Source of the DNA: Actinoplanes sp. TBRC 11911
Lineage (GTDB): Bacteria > Actinomycetota > Actinomycetes > Mycobacteriales > Micromonosporaceae
Direction of reading: 5' to 3'
DNA: 64,000 nucleotides
Assembly: GCF_012933445.1 (NCBI RefSeq)
Contig: NZ_JABBNC010000020.1
Span: forward strand, 1-64,000
The notes beneath the pieces are model-generated. The model searched no databases. It saw only the letters and a program-made list of their open reading frames with translations, and was not told the origin of the DNA. Positions within the stretch are counted from its first letter, which is position 1. Each line of letters begins with the position of its first letter. The translations under genes and the position numbers were made by a program. This document shows positions 35,301-43,031 of the stretch, one piece after another.

Positions 35301-36294
35301 GCCAGGCCGCGCGATCGTCCTCGCGCACCAGATGGCGGGCGTCCTCGGGGCGTGGCGTCTGCCAGCTCGGCGTCTCGGTGGACTCGTCACGGCCCCAGCC
35401 GCGGTTCGTGGCGGGAGTGTCGTTCCAGGTCGCGGTGCCTTCGATGGCGTTGCTGCGCCAGCTGGGCGTGGTGCTGGAGGTGGGCTCGACGAGCTGCTGC
35501 CAGGAGGACGAGCTTTCGATCGGCGGACGCGGCGCGGGCTGCTGCCAGGACGCCGGTTCCTGCGTCTGCCAGGGCTGCGACTCCTGGGCGGACCAGGTGG
35601 GTGTCTCCTGCGACGATTGCCACGAATCGGCACGCCACGGCTCGCTCGACGTGTCGGTGAACTGCTGCCACGCCGGGCGGGAGTCCGCGGCGGGTTGGTT
35701 TGCCGACTCGGTCGGTGTCCACGGCGTACTGGAAATGGCTGGTTGTGACATCGGGGTCTCGGCCGCCGGAGGGTAGGAACGGTTTCCGCTGTTCTGCCAC
35801 GCCTCCGTGGTGGAGCGCCAGCCGTGTGAACCGGTCGTGGAACGCCACTCGGTGGTCTGTTTCCAGCGTGCGCCGCCAGTAGCCCGCCACTCGGCGGTCT
35901 CGGTGCGCCAGCCCACGCCGTCCGAAGGGTAGGTCGGACGGCCGGTCGTGGCCGGGGTGTCGGACCAGCGACTCGCCGGCTCGACCGCCTGGTCCTGCGG
36001 GGACTCGGCCTGCGTCGCCCACGCGTCGGCCCGTTGCTGCCACGCGAGCGCCTCGTCGCTCGGTTGCAAACTCCCCGTATCGGTCAGACTCGACCACTTG
36101 GGATCGGGATCCGCGAAATCAGGAGACTCTGGACCCCGGGAAGCACGCGGCTCCGCAGCACGCCGCTCGCGCGGCATGCGGGCGCCGTAGTCCCACTCCC
36201 GTTGGTCCACCCAGAAAGGGTGACGTGCAAGCGTCGGAACCGCAACGCCTCGGGGCGACGGCTTGCTTACGCCGCGCGTCTTTTTCTTCCCCAC
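32365..36294 (-). CDS. giant disordered membrane protein between rplI and dnaB
   Basis: A 1309-residue protein. About 1200 residues are predicted disordered, low in hydrophobics except tryptophan, with repeats: W-containing units in residues 60-300 (TTEWRSTT, SSWQQ), PSWSS units near 1000-1040, and SAQPYGREP / SALPYRGEP units near 830-900. The last 100 residues carry three transmembrane helices (YTVIWYGVPVVLFLAYML, FGVSLVLSILIAVGI, VGLAAAVVGGGLATVLF). So it is a long cytoplasmic disordered arm on a small membrane anchor. GTG 36294 gives a basic N-terminus; an ATG about 117 bp further in is possible. I do not recognise the family. Confidence 0.8.
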   Translation of the reverse strand: MGKKKTRGVSKPSPRGVAVPTLARHPFWVDQREWDYGARMPRERRAAEPRASRGPESPDFADPDPKWSSLTDTGSLQPSDEALAWQQRADAWATQAESPQDQAVEPASRWSDTPATTGRPTYPSDGVGWRTETAEWRATGGARWKQTTEWRSTTGSHGWRSTTEAWQNSGNRSYPPAAETPMSQPAISSTPWTPTESANQPAADSRPAWQQFTDTSSEPWRADSWQSSQETPTWSAQESQPWQTQEPASWQQPAPRPPIESSSSWQQLVEPTSSTTPSWRSNAIEGTATWNDTPATNRGWGRDESTETPSWQTPRPEDARHLVREDDRAAWRRGAEMDPGDSSPRIGRRRAPENPAGGTGWSGRSDAADWAGYTDTGNISLYPEPAAEAPSWGGGRYSADPVSAPAEPIGRRALPAAPYEEPTEPGRRRRREDPPQAPYAETPRPRRADEMQGAAQTAYPAGRRGRYAEETPAPEVAAPMPQRGGRRRAEAEQEPTDRRAFAQPEPTDRRAFAQQSPAAPAPENPGPPKGRARYNQVQDDWREHTGSWAAEPDTSNWMRDPDTGQWSRSDDDPRVLAWRAEAARREAMAEPSKGRLELPAAPSSAPAGTRGGAAFGSAPASAMPYGGSPATPRRALPSAPRSATPDYEAPAPRSAMPADAPYNGGGNPYDTGGGIPDGRRGAPYSDAPGPALRSAMPDRSNRGNPYDSGFGTAPTSAIADGGRRGGSYGEQPPQAPRSAPPDGGRRNGVNPYDDGRGALPESRGRAPYAETPRGADSPGPAPRSALPYRGEPGPAQRSALPYRGEPGPAQRSALPYGGAGDPGSAQPYGSGPGSAQPYGREPSSARSFGNEPSSALPYRGEPGSAQPYGREPDPSRGDTTYGGGATAPRSATPYGGGYGSVAPRSAPGYGTAAPRSGIPGTGTNGARATPYGSDDPYRAGGRRRATDNDDLPGGRAPTTDSWRRDPEPTDDRRARRQGPPTGAGQPPSWSSGGEQPSWSSSGEQPSWSSGSEPPSRSPGGDTPSWSRDDRPGIGRRGDDTTRGGWDNDLGRQNGRAGDWRAQLDPGPPPAADPAATEPWNADPNGWQQKPAWQREDDSRGYGDAGQEDDWRRDLADRSNLADGESRRYGTSDYVPFRSSGSAAAPRNLSTTGTSLNSPVPREQREAQARPPRTSNGYQGLSGSYERRAMSGGFPMSRRSNLLDPDDEEGEPESGGLLAAVGYTVIWYGVPVVLFLAYMLVTGSQSQATSTLGKAAPQFGVSLVLSILIAVGIRRVSDSWKAISVGLAAAVVGGGLATVLFSAITGNSLS

Positions 36295-36594
36295 AAGCTG
36301 TTGACGACGTATTACCTGCTCGACAAGGCAGTGAAGAAATCATCCCCAGAAGTTATGCACAGGCTGTGCACAGGGCTGCCCACAGGCCCAGGTGAGATGT
36401 CCACAGGTTGTCCCAAGACTCGTCCACCGGGGCAGTTGGGCAGGTGGACCCGGGGTTCGTAGAGTGGTGCCGCCGCACGCGCGATCTTGATCAGGAAAAA
36501 GCTTCTGATCATGGTGGGGAAGTCAGCCGAAAGTGTCATACCCGGGCTGTTAGATCGCATTTGCAAGGCCACGGCGAGCGGAGGGGGGTCCCGG
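36295..36594 (+). promoter_or_regulatory. dnaB upstream region with DnaA-box-like sites
   Basis: Three hundred bases, AT-richer than the genes around it, between the divergent large gene and dnaB. It holds TTATGCACA at 36353-36361, which fits the relaxed DnaA consensus, the palindrome TGTGCACA nearby and ATGTCCACA at about 36397-36405 (one base from TTGTCCACA). These could couple dnaB expression to DnaA. No -10/-35 pair can be named with confidence. Confidence 0.5.
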
Positions 36595-38001
36595 GTGTCG
36601 ATCACCGACGACACGCGACCGGAGGCACGGCCGCCCGCGCAGCCGCCGTCCGGAAACCAGTTCGGCGCGCAGCTCGACAAGGCGCCCCCGCAGGACGTCG
36701 CGGCCGAGCAGGGCGTGCTCGGCGGCATGCTGCTGTCCAAGGACGCCATCGCCGACGTCGTCGAGATCCTCAAAACCCCGGATTTCTATCGGCCGGTGCA
36801 CGCCACGATCTTCGACGTCATTCTCGACCTGTACGGGCGGGGTGAACCGGCCGACGCGTTGACGGTCGCGGCCGCGCTCGCCGACTCGGGCGACCTGCAG
36901 CGCATCGGCGGTGTGCCCTATCTGCACACTCTGATCGAGAGCGTGCCGACGGCGGCCAACGCCTCTTACTACGCGCGCATCGTCTCCGAGCGGGCGATCC
37001 TGCGGCGCCTGGTCGAGGCCGGCACCAAGATCGTGCAGCTGGGCTACGGCACCGGCGGCAACGGCGGCCGCGACGTCGACGACATCGTCGACCTGGCGCA
37101 GCAGGCCATCTACGACGTCACCGAGAAGCGGGTGAGCGAAGACTTCGCGGCCCTCGGTGACATGCTGCAGCCGACGCTCGACGAGATCGAGGCGGTCGGT
37201 GCCCAGGGCGGCGTCATGACCGGCGTGCCGACCGGCTTCTCCGACCTGGACCGCCTGCTCAACGGCCTGCATCCCGGCCAGCTCATCATCGTGGCCGGCC
37301 GCCCCGGTCTCGGTAAGTCGACGGTCAGCATGGACTTCGCCCGCAACGCCGCGATCCGCAGCAACTGCGCCAGCGCCATCTTCTCCCTCGAAATGAGCAA
37401 GATCGAGATGGTCATGCGGTTGCTGTCCGCCGAGGCCCGCGTGCCGCTGCACGTGCTCCGATCCGGCCAGCTCACCGACGACGACTGGTCCAAGCTGGCC
37501 CGCCGGATGGGTGAGATCAGCGAGGCACCCATCTTCGTCGACGACACGCCGAGCATGAACCTCATGGAGATCCGAGCGAAGGCGCGTCGCCTCAAGCAGC
37601 GCCACGACCTGAAACTCCTGGTCGTCGACTATCTCCAGCTGATGACGTCACCGAAACGCACCGAAAGCCGCCAGCAGGAGGTCGCCGACCTGTCCCGTGG
37701 CCTCAAGCTCTTGGCGAAGGAGATCGAGTGCCCGGTCATCGCGGTCTCGCAGCTGAACCGTGGCCCCGAGCAGCGCACCGACAAGCGCCCCCAGCTGTCC
37801 GACCTGCGCGAGTCCGGCTCCATCGAGCAGGACGCCGACGTGGTGATCCTGCTCCACCGTGACGACTACTACGACAAGGAGTCACCGAGGGCGGGCGAGG
37901 CCGACTTCATCGTGGCCAAGCACCGAAACGGCCCCACCGACACGGTGACGGTGGCGGCGCAGTTGCACTTGTCCCGCTTCGTCGACATGGCCGTGGTCTA
38001 G
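36595..38001 (+). CDS. dnaB: replicative DNA helicase
   Basis: About 468 residues from GTG 36595, preceded by GGAGGGGGG; upstream in-frame starts would add residues not seen in the family. The N-terminal DnaB domain (APPQDVAAEQGVLGGMLL) is followed by the RecA-like motor: Walker A GRPGLGKST, LEMSKIEMVMRLL, Walker B LLVVDYLQLM, and SQLNRGPEQRTDKRPQLSDLRESG. It unwinds DNA ahead of the replisome. The GKST site, a common place for inteins in actinobacterial DnaB, is uninterrupted. It overlaps the convergent immunity-like gene by four bases. Confidence 0.97.
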   Translation: MSITDDTRPEARPPAQPPSGNQFGAQLDKAPPQDVAAEQGVLGGMLLSKDAIADVVEILKTPDFYRPVHATIFDVILDLYGRGEPADALTVAAALADSGDLQRIGGVPYLHTLIESVPTAANASYYARIVSERAILRRLVEAGTKIVQLGYGTGGNGGRDVDDIVDLAQQAIYDVTEKRVSEDFAALGDMLQPTLDEIEAVGAQGGVMTGVPTGFSDLDRLLNGLHPGQLIIVAGRPGLGKSTVSMDFARNAAIRSNCASAIFSLEMSKIEMVMRLLSAEARVPLHVLRSGQLTDDDWSKLARRMGEISEAPIFVDDTPSMNLMEIRAKARRLKQRHDLKLLVVDYLQLMTSPKRTESRQQEVADLSRGLKLLAKEIECPVIAVSQLNRGPEQRTDKRPQLSDLRESGSIEQDADVVILLHRDDYYDKESPRAGEADFIVAKHRNGPTDTVTVAAQLHLSRFVDMAVV

Positions 38002-38333
38002 CCCACTGGCGGGCCATACGTCATGCCCGAGCGCTCGCCATCCTCAATGATCTGGACGAGGACGTCCTCTGCGGGCAGGTCCGTATGTAGGTCGTCACGG
38101 GCTACCCGCTCGGCGGTTTGACGATCAATGTCGCGAAGCCGATCGAACTGCTCGTCGTTGTAAAGGATCCGCGCGGCCACGCTCGGTGCATAGATCCACG
38201 CATCGTGGCGCACGCTCCAGAGCACCGCCTGCAACGGTCGGTCGACAGCCTCGATGGAGGCGATCACGTTGCCCGCATGATCATCTTCTGCCGATCGCAG
38301 CACCTGGGTGTAGTCGAAGTGTTCTCGCGTCAT
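37998..38333 (-). CDS. candidate immunity protein of the adjacent toxin
   Basis: A 111-residue acidic, soluble protein without a recognised domain. Its start overlaps the toxin stop by four bases (ATGA), the normal relation of an immunity gene to a polymorphic toxin. Small size and high Asp/Glu content also fit an inhibitor that binds a basic toxin tip. It converges on dnaB with a four-base overlap. Its assignment rests on position. Confidence 0.6.
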   Translation of the reverse strand: MTREHFDYTQVLRSAEDDHAGNVIASIEAVDRPLQAVLWSVRHDAWIYAPSVAARILYNDEQFDRLRDIDRQTAERVARDDLHTDLPAEDVLVQIIEDGERSGMTYGPPVG

Positions 38334-41300
38334 GTCTCTTGCCCCTCAGATGGTCCGAAGACATCGTCACGGGTCAGACCGTGTCTGGCCAGCACGTCGT
38401 CCAGGGAAATGCCATCTGCCGCCAGCGCCGCCTCGTACCGCGTCCACACACGACGTTTCTTCTCAGTCCAGCGCGAGAATGTCGTGTCTGCCGTGTCGAT
38501 TCTGGCATTCATCTCGAGAAGCACCTGAAGATCCGAAGGCTGATGTTCGGAAAGATGCCGTTCCTTGTTCAACGCGAAGATCTTCAAGAGAGCGTCAATG
38601 CGCTCCTTGGAGCTGAAGCGGCCGGTTCGAACGCGTTTGTACAGCGCGTGGGTATCCGCACCGATGCTGCTGGTCAGAGGCGTTGGAAACTGCAGCTCGA
38701 AGACCTTTCCCTCAGCGTCGGTCATCGTGACGTTCAAACCGTTGTGTCGACCTCGGGGGGCCCAGAAGCTGAGGAGCCGATGAACCTTATAGCCGCTCGC
38801 GGTCAACGTCTTGAGAATCTGAACCACTGAACGGCCGTATCCGACCTCGGACACCTCGATCGAGAATCGGACCAGGTCTTTCGCATCGGCGAGGAACTTG
38901 CCGAGCCCCGCTTGCCTGGCGGCGACGTCATCCAGGAAGGCTCGCGCGATGGAGTCAGGCTCCTTTGTGCGGTGGTTCTCGCCAGTCACCTTGGGCTGCG
39001 TCCCGTCCGGTGCGGGTGCCGCTGTCGCCGCGATCCGTTGCAGGTCAGGGAGGATGCGATTGGCGATTTTCGTCGAGCGTCGCTGCACGTCTTCAATCAC
39101 GTCACGCTCGTCCGAAGACAGCGATTCGAGCGCCTGCCGTTCGACGACCGACTCAAGGTCCAATCCATCGGACGGTGAGGTCGGCGGCCTATTTTCGTCG
39201 GCGGCGCCGGTGGGGGCTGCGGAGCGCTGGCCTGGGCCGTGGTGTGGGAGGGGGGCCGGGGTGCCATTGGCGTCCACCACCAAGGCGTCCAAAGACGTGA
39301 TGTTTGTGTTTGCACGGGTGCCCCGGTGGGCGTACGGCGAGGTGTTCTCGGCGATTCTGCCTATCTGCGGGTCCAGGAACAGGATGGTCCCGTGGTGGTT
39401 GGTGGCTGCCCAGGCGTGGCTGCCGCCGGCTTCGATGTCGGTGACTATGAAGGCGTAGGCGCCGTGGCCGGTGTTCAGCAGGTGGTTTCGCAAGTTGCGC
39501 AGCGCCAGGTCGATGGCGGGTTTTGCCGCTGCGGGGCTGGCACTTCCCATGTACGGGCAAAGGTTTTGGAAAGTGGTTCCGGTGGCGTCCTGGATTCGGC
39601 GGATGCCGTTTGTTTCGCCGCCTAAGGGGCGGTCGGGGTTGCCGTGGGCGTACGTGTCGAATGTGCGTGGGGCGGAAACGCGTGGGCGGCCGTGAATGTA
39701 AGTGTCGAAAAGGGCCAGTACGCCGTCGACGCAATTCAGGCCGCGGGTGGGGTCGAGTTCGGGGCCGCCGTCGTTGGCCAGGCGGAACCAGCGGCCCGTA
39801 CGCGGATCGGGCAGTCGCTGAGGGCGGCCGTCGCCGGCTCGCGGGACGGCGTTCTCCAGGTCCGTTTGATGTACGGCCAAGGGGGCGCGCAAACCGCCGA
39901 CGACGTTGTAGCGGCGGGTGCTGTCGATCGGGGGGCGGCCGAAACTGCCGGTCACCGCGGAGAGGTCGTCGGTGTGGACGCCGCCGGGGGCCAGGTTGCC
40001 CACGTCGGTGTTGATTCGTGCCCAGTCCCGCGGGCCTACCTCCACCTTGGCGGGGGCCAGGCGGCCGGTGCGTACATGGTCGATCTGGGTTTCGATCTCG
40101 TCGACGATCGCGCTGAACTCGGTGGCGCGGCGTCGGTGGTCCGCGCCGCGGAGGGTGAGGCCGGCTCGGAAAGCCAGGTCGGCGTCGTGGCCCAGGCCGA
40201 GGATCTTGGCGCGGCCCTGCTCGGCGATGCTGGTCAGGTAGTTGATGTACTCGTCGCGGCGGTTGAGTTCGTGGGTGCGGCGGACGTGCTGGGCATAGCC
40301 GAAATATCCGGCATCGTTGCGGATCGGGTCGGCGTAGGGGTTGGTGGGGACGCGGGACGACGGCTGACGAGGGATCGTCCTGCTACTGGCGGTTCTAGTT
40401 TCTGTGGGGCCCAAAGCGGCGGCGATGCGGTCCAGGTCGGACAACGGGCGGCGGACGGTCGAAGCGCCCGGCGTGACGACGGCCGGTGTCGGATTCGCGA
40501 AGAACTGGGCGGTCGGATCCGTTGACAGCGAAGGCGGGCCGGCCAAGGCCGTATTCAGAGGAGCGGTCGAGGTCGCGGGCGATGAAAGCGAAATGTCGGA
40601 AAGGCGTGGACTGGAGTCAGGTGAAGAGACATCGGCCGGTCCGGTGACCGAAACCGTGGCGGAAGTCCCGGCCGAGGTTGACGACCCGAGGCCCAACGAC
40701 GCGTCGGTGGAATGCCCCGCCAAAGCCGATGGCCCGTCGGTCGATGACAAACCAGCAGGAGACGGCGTCGTAGCTGACCCGTCGGCTGATGCCGCAATCG
40801 CAGGAGCGCCGCTCGACGCCCCGCCGTTCGAGTCCGCGCCGTTCAAATGAGAGTCGCCGGAGGTCGTTCCGTTCAATCCAGCGTCGCCGGACGTCGTTCC
40901 GTTCAATCCAGCGTCGCCGGACGTCGTTCCGTTCAATCCAGCGTCGCCGGACGTCGCGCCGTTCAGCCCAGCGTCGCCGGAGGCCGCACCGTTCAACCCA
41001 GCGTCCCCCGACGTCGCACCGTTCAACCCAGCGTCCCCCGACGTCGCACCGTTCAAGCGGGCATCCCCCGAGGCCGCACCGTGCGAACCATTGCCCGATG
41101 CCGACCCATTCGCCCCCACACCATCCGTCGAATCAGCAGCAAACGACGATTCGGTAGAGGACGTCCCGGCAAACCCATCCGCAGACGACCCGATATCCCC
41201 AAAACTCGGCGAAGACCCCTCAAGATCCAGCTTCCCCAACGACGAAGCAGACGCGTCGACAGTGGACGCCACCCCGTGAATCGCGGACCCACTGGCCCCG

Positions 41301-42214
41301 GAAGCACCCGCTTTCGCCGCATTCTCCAGACCCGGCAAATCACCAAAAGCGGCCGCCGCCCCGAACTCCGCGAAGACCTCCCCGCCGGCCCCCCGCACCA
41401 CCCCGCCGTGATGCCCGTGCGCCCCCACCTCGGACCCGACCGCAGCCGCCCCACCGGCAAACCCGCCGACCGCCGACAGCCCGAGATCGGTAAAGCTCAA
41501 GCCGTGCGACCGCCCGGTCGACTCCTGATAAAGCTGGATCCCCCCGTTGGTCGCGAACTCCTCGCGCGCCTCCTCCAGCCCCTCGTGCAGGGCTTTCCTG
41601 CCGATCTTGGTGAGCCCTTGCTTGGTGGTGAGCTCCTTGATCGCGTGCTGCGCCGTCGCCTTCAGCGCCTTCTTGCCGAGCTGCTCCACCAGCCGCTTGA
41701 AGATCTGCTGAATCGCCATCCGGGTCGTCATGATCAAGCCGCCGGCCGCGGGGGACGCCGCACCGAACGTCAGCGCGACCGTGATCGCCATCCCGATCAA
41801 CTCGGTCAGGAAGATGCCGATCTCGATCCAGGCCTCGAGCTTCGCCCCCTCGAGATCACGTCCGCAGCCTTCGACGAGTTGGCCGAGCCCGTCCGCGATG
41901 TGCAACAACCCGTTCAGCGGGGCATCGTCGTCGCCGGCGAGCTGCTGAAAGGCGTTCCGGAAGCCGTCCGCCGTGATCCCCGCGCCGCCGTAACCGTCGA
42001 GCACGCGCGCGGCCGCGTCGAACGTCGCCTCCCGCGGCGAGGCCAGATCCGTCGCCAGCACGTACCAGCGGTCGGCGACATCCCAGGTCGAGACCTCGTT
42101 CCCGGCGGGCCAATCAAACCCGACGACCCATTCCAGCGCCTCGTACGCCCACCCGGGCACATCGAACGGCGAGAACTCCAGCGGGTGCGGGATCGGGCTG
42201 GGTAGAAGGCTCAT
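38330..42214 (-). CDS. polymorphic toxin: WXG-like N-terminus, repeats, papain-fold and RSH-like domains
   Basis: A 1294-residue protein. Residues about 1-230 are helical and resemble the N-terminal delivery region of actinobacterial ESX-type toxins (CpnT-like), including one hydrophobic segment. About 380-456 are eight decapeptide repeats (SGDAGLNG core). A Tox-PL papain-fold glutamine deamidase domain follows, with C828 in LNCVDG, H933 in GGSHAWAATN and Asp in LFLDPQ. The C-terminal part (about 1070-1240) has RTKEPDSIARAF, DAKDLVRFSIEV, HNGLNV, FELQFPT and TH-x-LY, the order of a RelA/SpoT-type pyrophosphokinase. Two toxin-like domains in one chain, with an immunity-like gene behind, is unusual. 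Confidence 0.8.
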   Translation of the reverse strand: MSLLPSPIPHPLEFSPFDVPGWAYEALEWVVGFDWPAGNEVSTWDVADRWYVLATDLASPREATFDAAARVLDGYGGAGITADGFRNAFQQLAGDDDAPLNGLLHIADGLGQLVEGCGRDLEGAKLEAWIEIGIFLTELIGMAITVALTFGAASPAAGGLIMTTRMAIQQIFKRLVEQLGKKALKATAQHAIKELTTKQGLTKIGRKALHEGLEEAREEFATNGGIQLYQESTGRSHGLSFTDLGLSAVGGFAGGAAAVGSEVGAHGHHGGVVRGAGGEVFAEFGAAAAFGDLPGLENAAKAGASGASGSAIHGVASTVDASASSLGKLDLEGSSPSFGDIGSSADGFAGTSSTESSFAADSTDGVGANGSASGNGSHGAASGDARLNGATSGDAGLNGATSGDAGLNGAASGDAGLNGATSGDAGLNGTTSGDAGLNGTTSGDAGLNGTTSGDSHLNGADSNGGASSGAPAIAASADGSATTPSPAGLSSTDGPSALAGHSTDASLGLGSSTSAGTSATVSVTGPADVSSPDSSPRLSDISLSSPATSTAPLNTALAGPPSLSTDPTAQFFANPTPAVVTPGASTVRRPLSDLDRIAAALGPTETRTASSRTIPRQPSSRVPTNPYADPIRNDAGYFGYAQHVRRTHELNRRDEYINYLTSIAEQGRAKILGLGHDADLAFRAGLTLRGADHRRRATEFSAIVDEIETQIDHVRTGRLAPAKVEVGPRDWARINTDVGNLAPGGVHTDDLSAVTGSFGRPPIDSTRRYNVVGGLRAPLAVHQTDLENAVPRAGDGRPQRLPDPRTGRWFRLANDGGPELDPTRGLNCVDGVLALFDTYIHGRPRVSAPRTFDTYAHGNPDRPLGGETNGIRRIQDATGTTFQNLCPYMGSASPAAAKPAIDLALRNLRNHLLNTGHGAYAFIVTDIEAGGSHAWAATNHHGTILFLDPQIGRIAENTSPYAHRGTRANTNITSLDALVVDANGTPAPLPHHGPGQRSAAPTGAADENRPPTSPSDGLDLESVVERQALESLSSDERDVIEDVQRRSTKIANRILPDLQRIAATAAPAPDGTQPKVTGENHRTKEPDSIARAFLDDVAARQAGLGKFLADAKDLVRFSIEVSEVGYGRSVVQILKTLTASGYKVHRLLSFWAPRGRHNGLNVTMTDAEGKVFELQFPTPLTSSIGADTHALYKRVRTGRFSSKERIDALLKIFALNKERHLSEHQPSDLQVLLEMNARIDTADTTFSRWTEKKRRVWTRYEAALAADGISLDDVLARHGLTRDDVFGPSEGQET
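40840..41070. repeat. 30-bp in-frame tandem repeats in toxin gene
   Basis: About 7.7 copies of a 30-bp unit encoding ten residues (ATSGDAGLNG and variants) within the toxin gene. Units on the left (40861-40960) are nearly identical to each other, the right ones drift, suggesting recent expansion from one end. Copy number may vary between strains without breaking the frame. Confidence 0.9.
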
Positions 42215-42537
42215 ATCCGGCTCCGGCGGAAGCGATGCCCGGCGTCGATGTCGGCGCCCACGTTGTCACGAACGGACAGTTCCGCCGCCTCGCCCAGCCC
42301 CGCCACATACTCCGCGAGCTGCGTCCAGGCCTCGAGAACCTGCTGTTCAACGGGCCGATACTGACGCTCGAACGACCTCCCGTAGTCGTCGGCCCCCCAT
42401 GGCTGCGCCGTCGACGCCGAAGCCAGTTCGGCGCCGGGCCCCCGCCGCAGCGCACCGAGTTCCTCGCCGGCCTCGTGCAGTGCACGAGAGCCCGCGGTCG
42501 CCCGGTCGGCGTCGAGAAAGAGCCATTGGTTACTCAT
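42211..42537 (-). CDS. WXG100-like small protein
   Basis: A 108-residue helical protein starting MSNQWLFLDADRATAG, with PWGADDYGRSFERQY in place of the central W-x-G turn (Trp-Gly-Ala-Asp). This matches the ESX/WXG-like partner proteins that precede large toxins in actinobacteria. Start and stop overlap both neighbours (eight bases with the EbfC-like gene, four with the toxin), so all are translated as a unit. It probably chaperones or co-secretes the toxin. Confidence 0.75.
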   Translation of the reverse strand: MSNQWLFLDADRATAGSRALHEAGEELGALRRGPGAELASASTAQPWGADDYGRSFERQYRPVEQQVLEAWTQLAEYVAGLGEAAELSVRDNVGADIDAGHRFRRSRI

Positions 42538-42958
42538 CGCCCATGAGGGAATCACGCTCCGTCAAGTTGGCGTCGGGCCGGCGCATCGCAGCCCCGAATG
42601 CGTTGTCGCGTAACGCGCGTAACGCGGACGATTCGGGCGGGAGATACTCGGCCATCAACTCTTCGACCTGATCGACGCTGCGCCGGGCGGCCTCCTGGAC
42701 GGTCGCGAGGATCGCCCGGGCCAGTCGATCACTGTCCATCGTGGGCGCCCGGCGCCGATCAAGCTGAAGATCGACAAGTTGGCCCCGGGGTCCGACCGTG
42801 GCTCGTACCAGGCCGTTTGTCGATTCGACGGTCACCCGCAGCGAGGCCAGCCGCCGCTGCAACTCGTCCATGTCGGACCGCAGCCGGCCGTAGCGCCCGT
42901 AGACCTCCGCCAGCCGGTCCCGCAGATGCCGGTTCGCGTCCCGATCGGACTCCGCCAT
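42530..42958 (-). CDS. YbaB/EbfC family protein in a toxin operon
   Basis: A 142-residue protein with the EbfC/YbaB core: VTVESTNGLVRATVGPRGQLVDLQLD, followed by an acidic helix and AILATVQEAARRSVDQVEELM. Members bind DNA as nucleoid-associated proteins, but in actinobacterial secretion loci this family routinely precedes WXG-like genes. ATG 42958 is preferred. First gene of the four-gene operon ending at 37998; 73 bp separate it from the divergent deaminase-SUKH gene. Confidence 0.82.
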   Translation of the reverse strand: MAESDRDANRHLRDRLAEVYGRYGRLRSDMDELQRRLASLRVTVESTNGLVRATVGPRGQLVDLQLDRRRAPTMDSDRLARAILATVQEAARRSVDQVEELMAEYLPPESSALRALRDNAFGAAMRRPDANLTERDSLMGDE

Positions 42959-43031
42959 GGCGTCACCGTATCGAGTGACCTCGACTTTGCGTAGTCCGCT
43001 AACTTCATGGAGTACACGGAAAGGATTTATC

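Noticed and set aside
32829..35633. 934-residue frame inside the giant disordered protein gene
   Set aside because: A shifted frame on the same strand with pure Pro/Arg/Ala composition; the 1309-residue frame has transmembrane helices and ordered repeats, so this is its shadow.
37300..37330. Intein in dnaB
   Set aside because: The Walker A GKST region, a usual insertion point, is continuous and the protein has normal length.
40840..41070. CRISPR array based on 30-bp repeats
   Set aside because: Repeats are contiguous, in frame and encode a decapeptide; there are no spacers.
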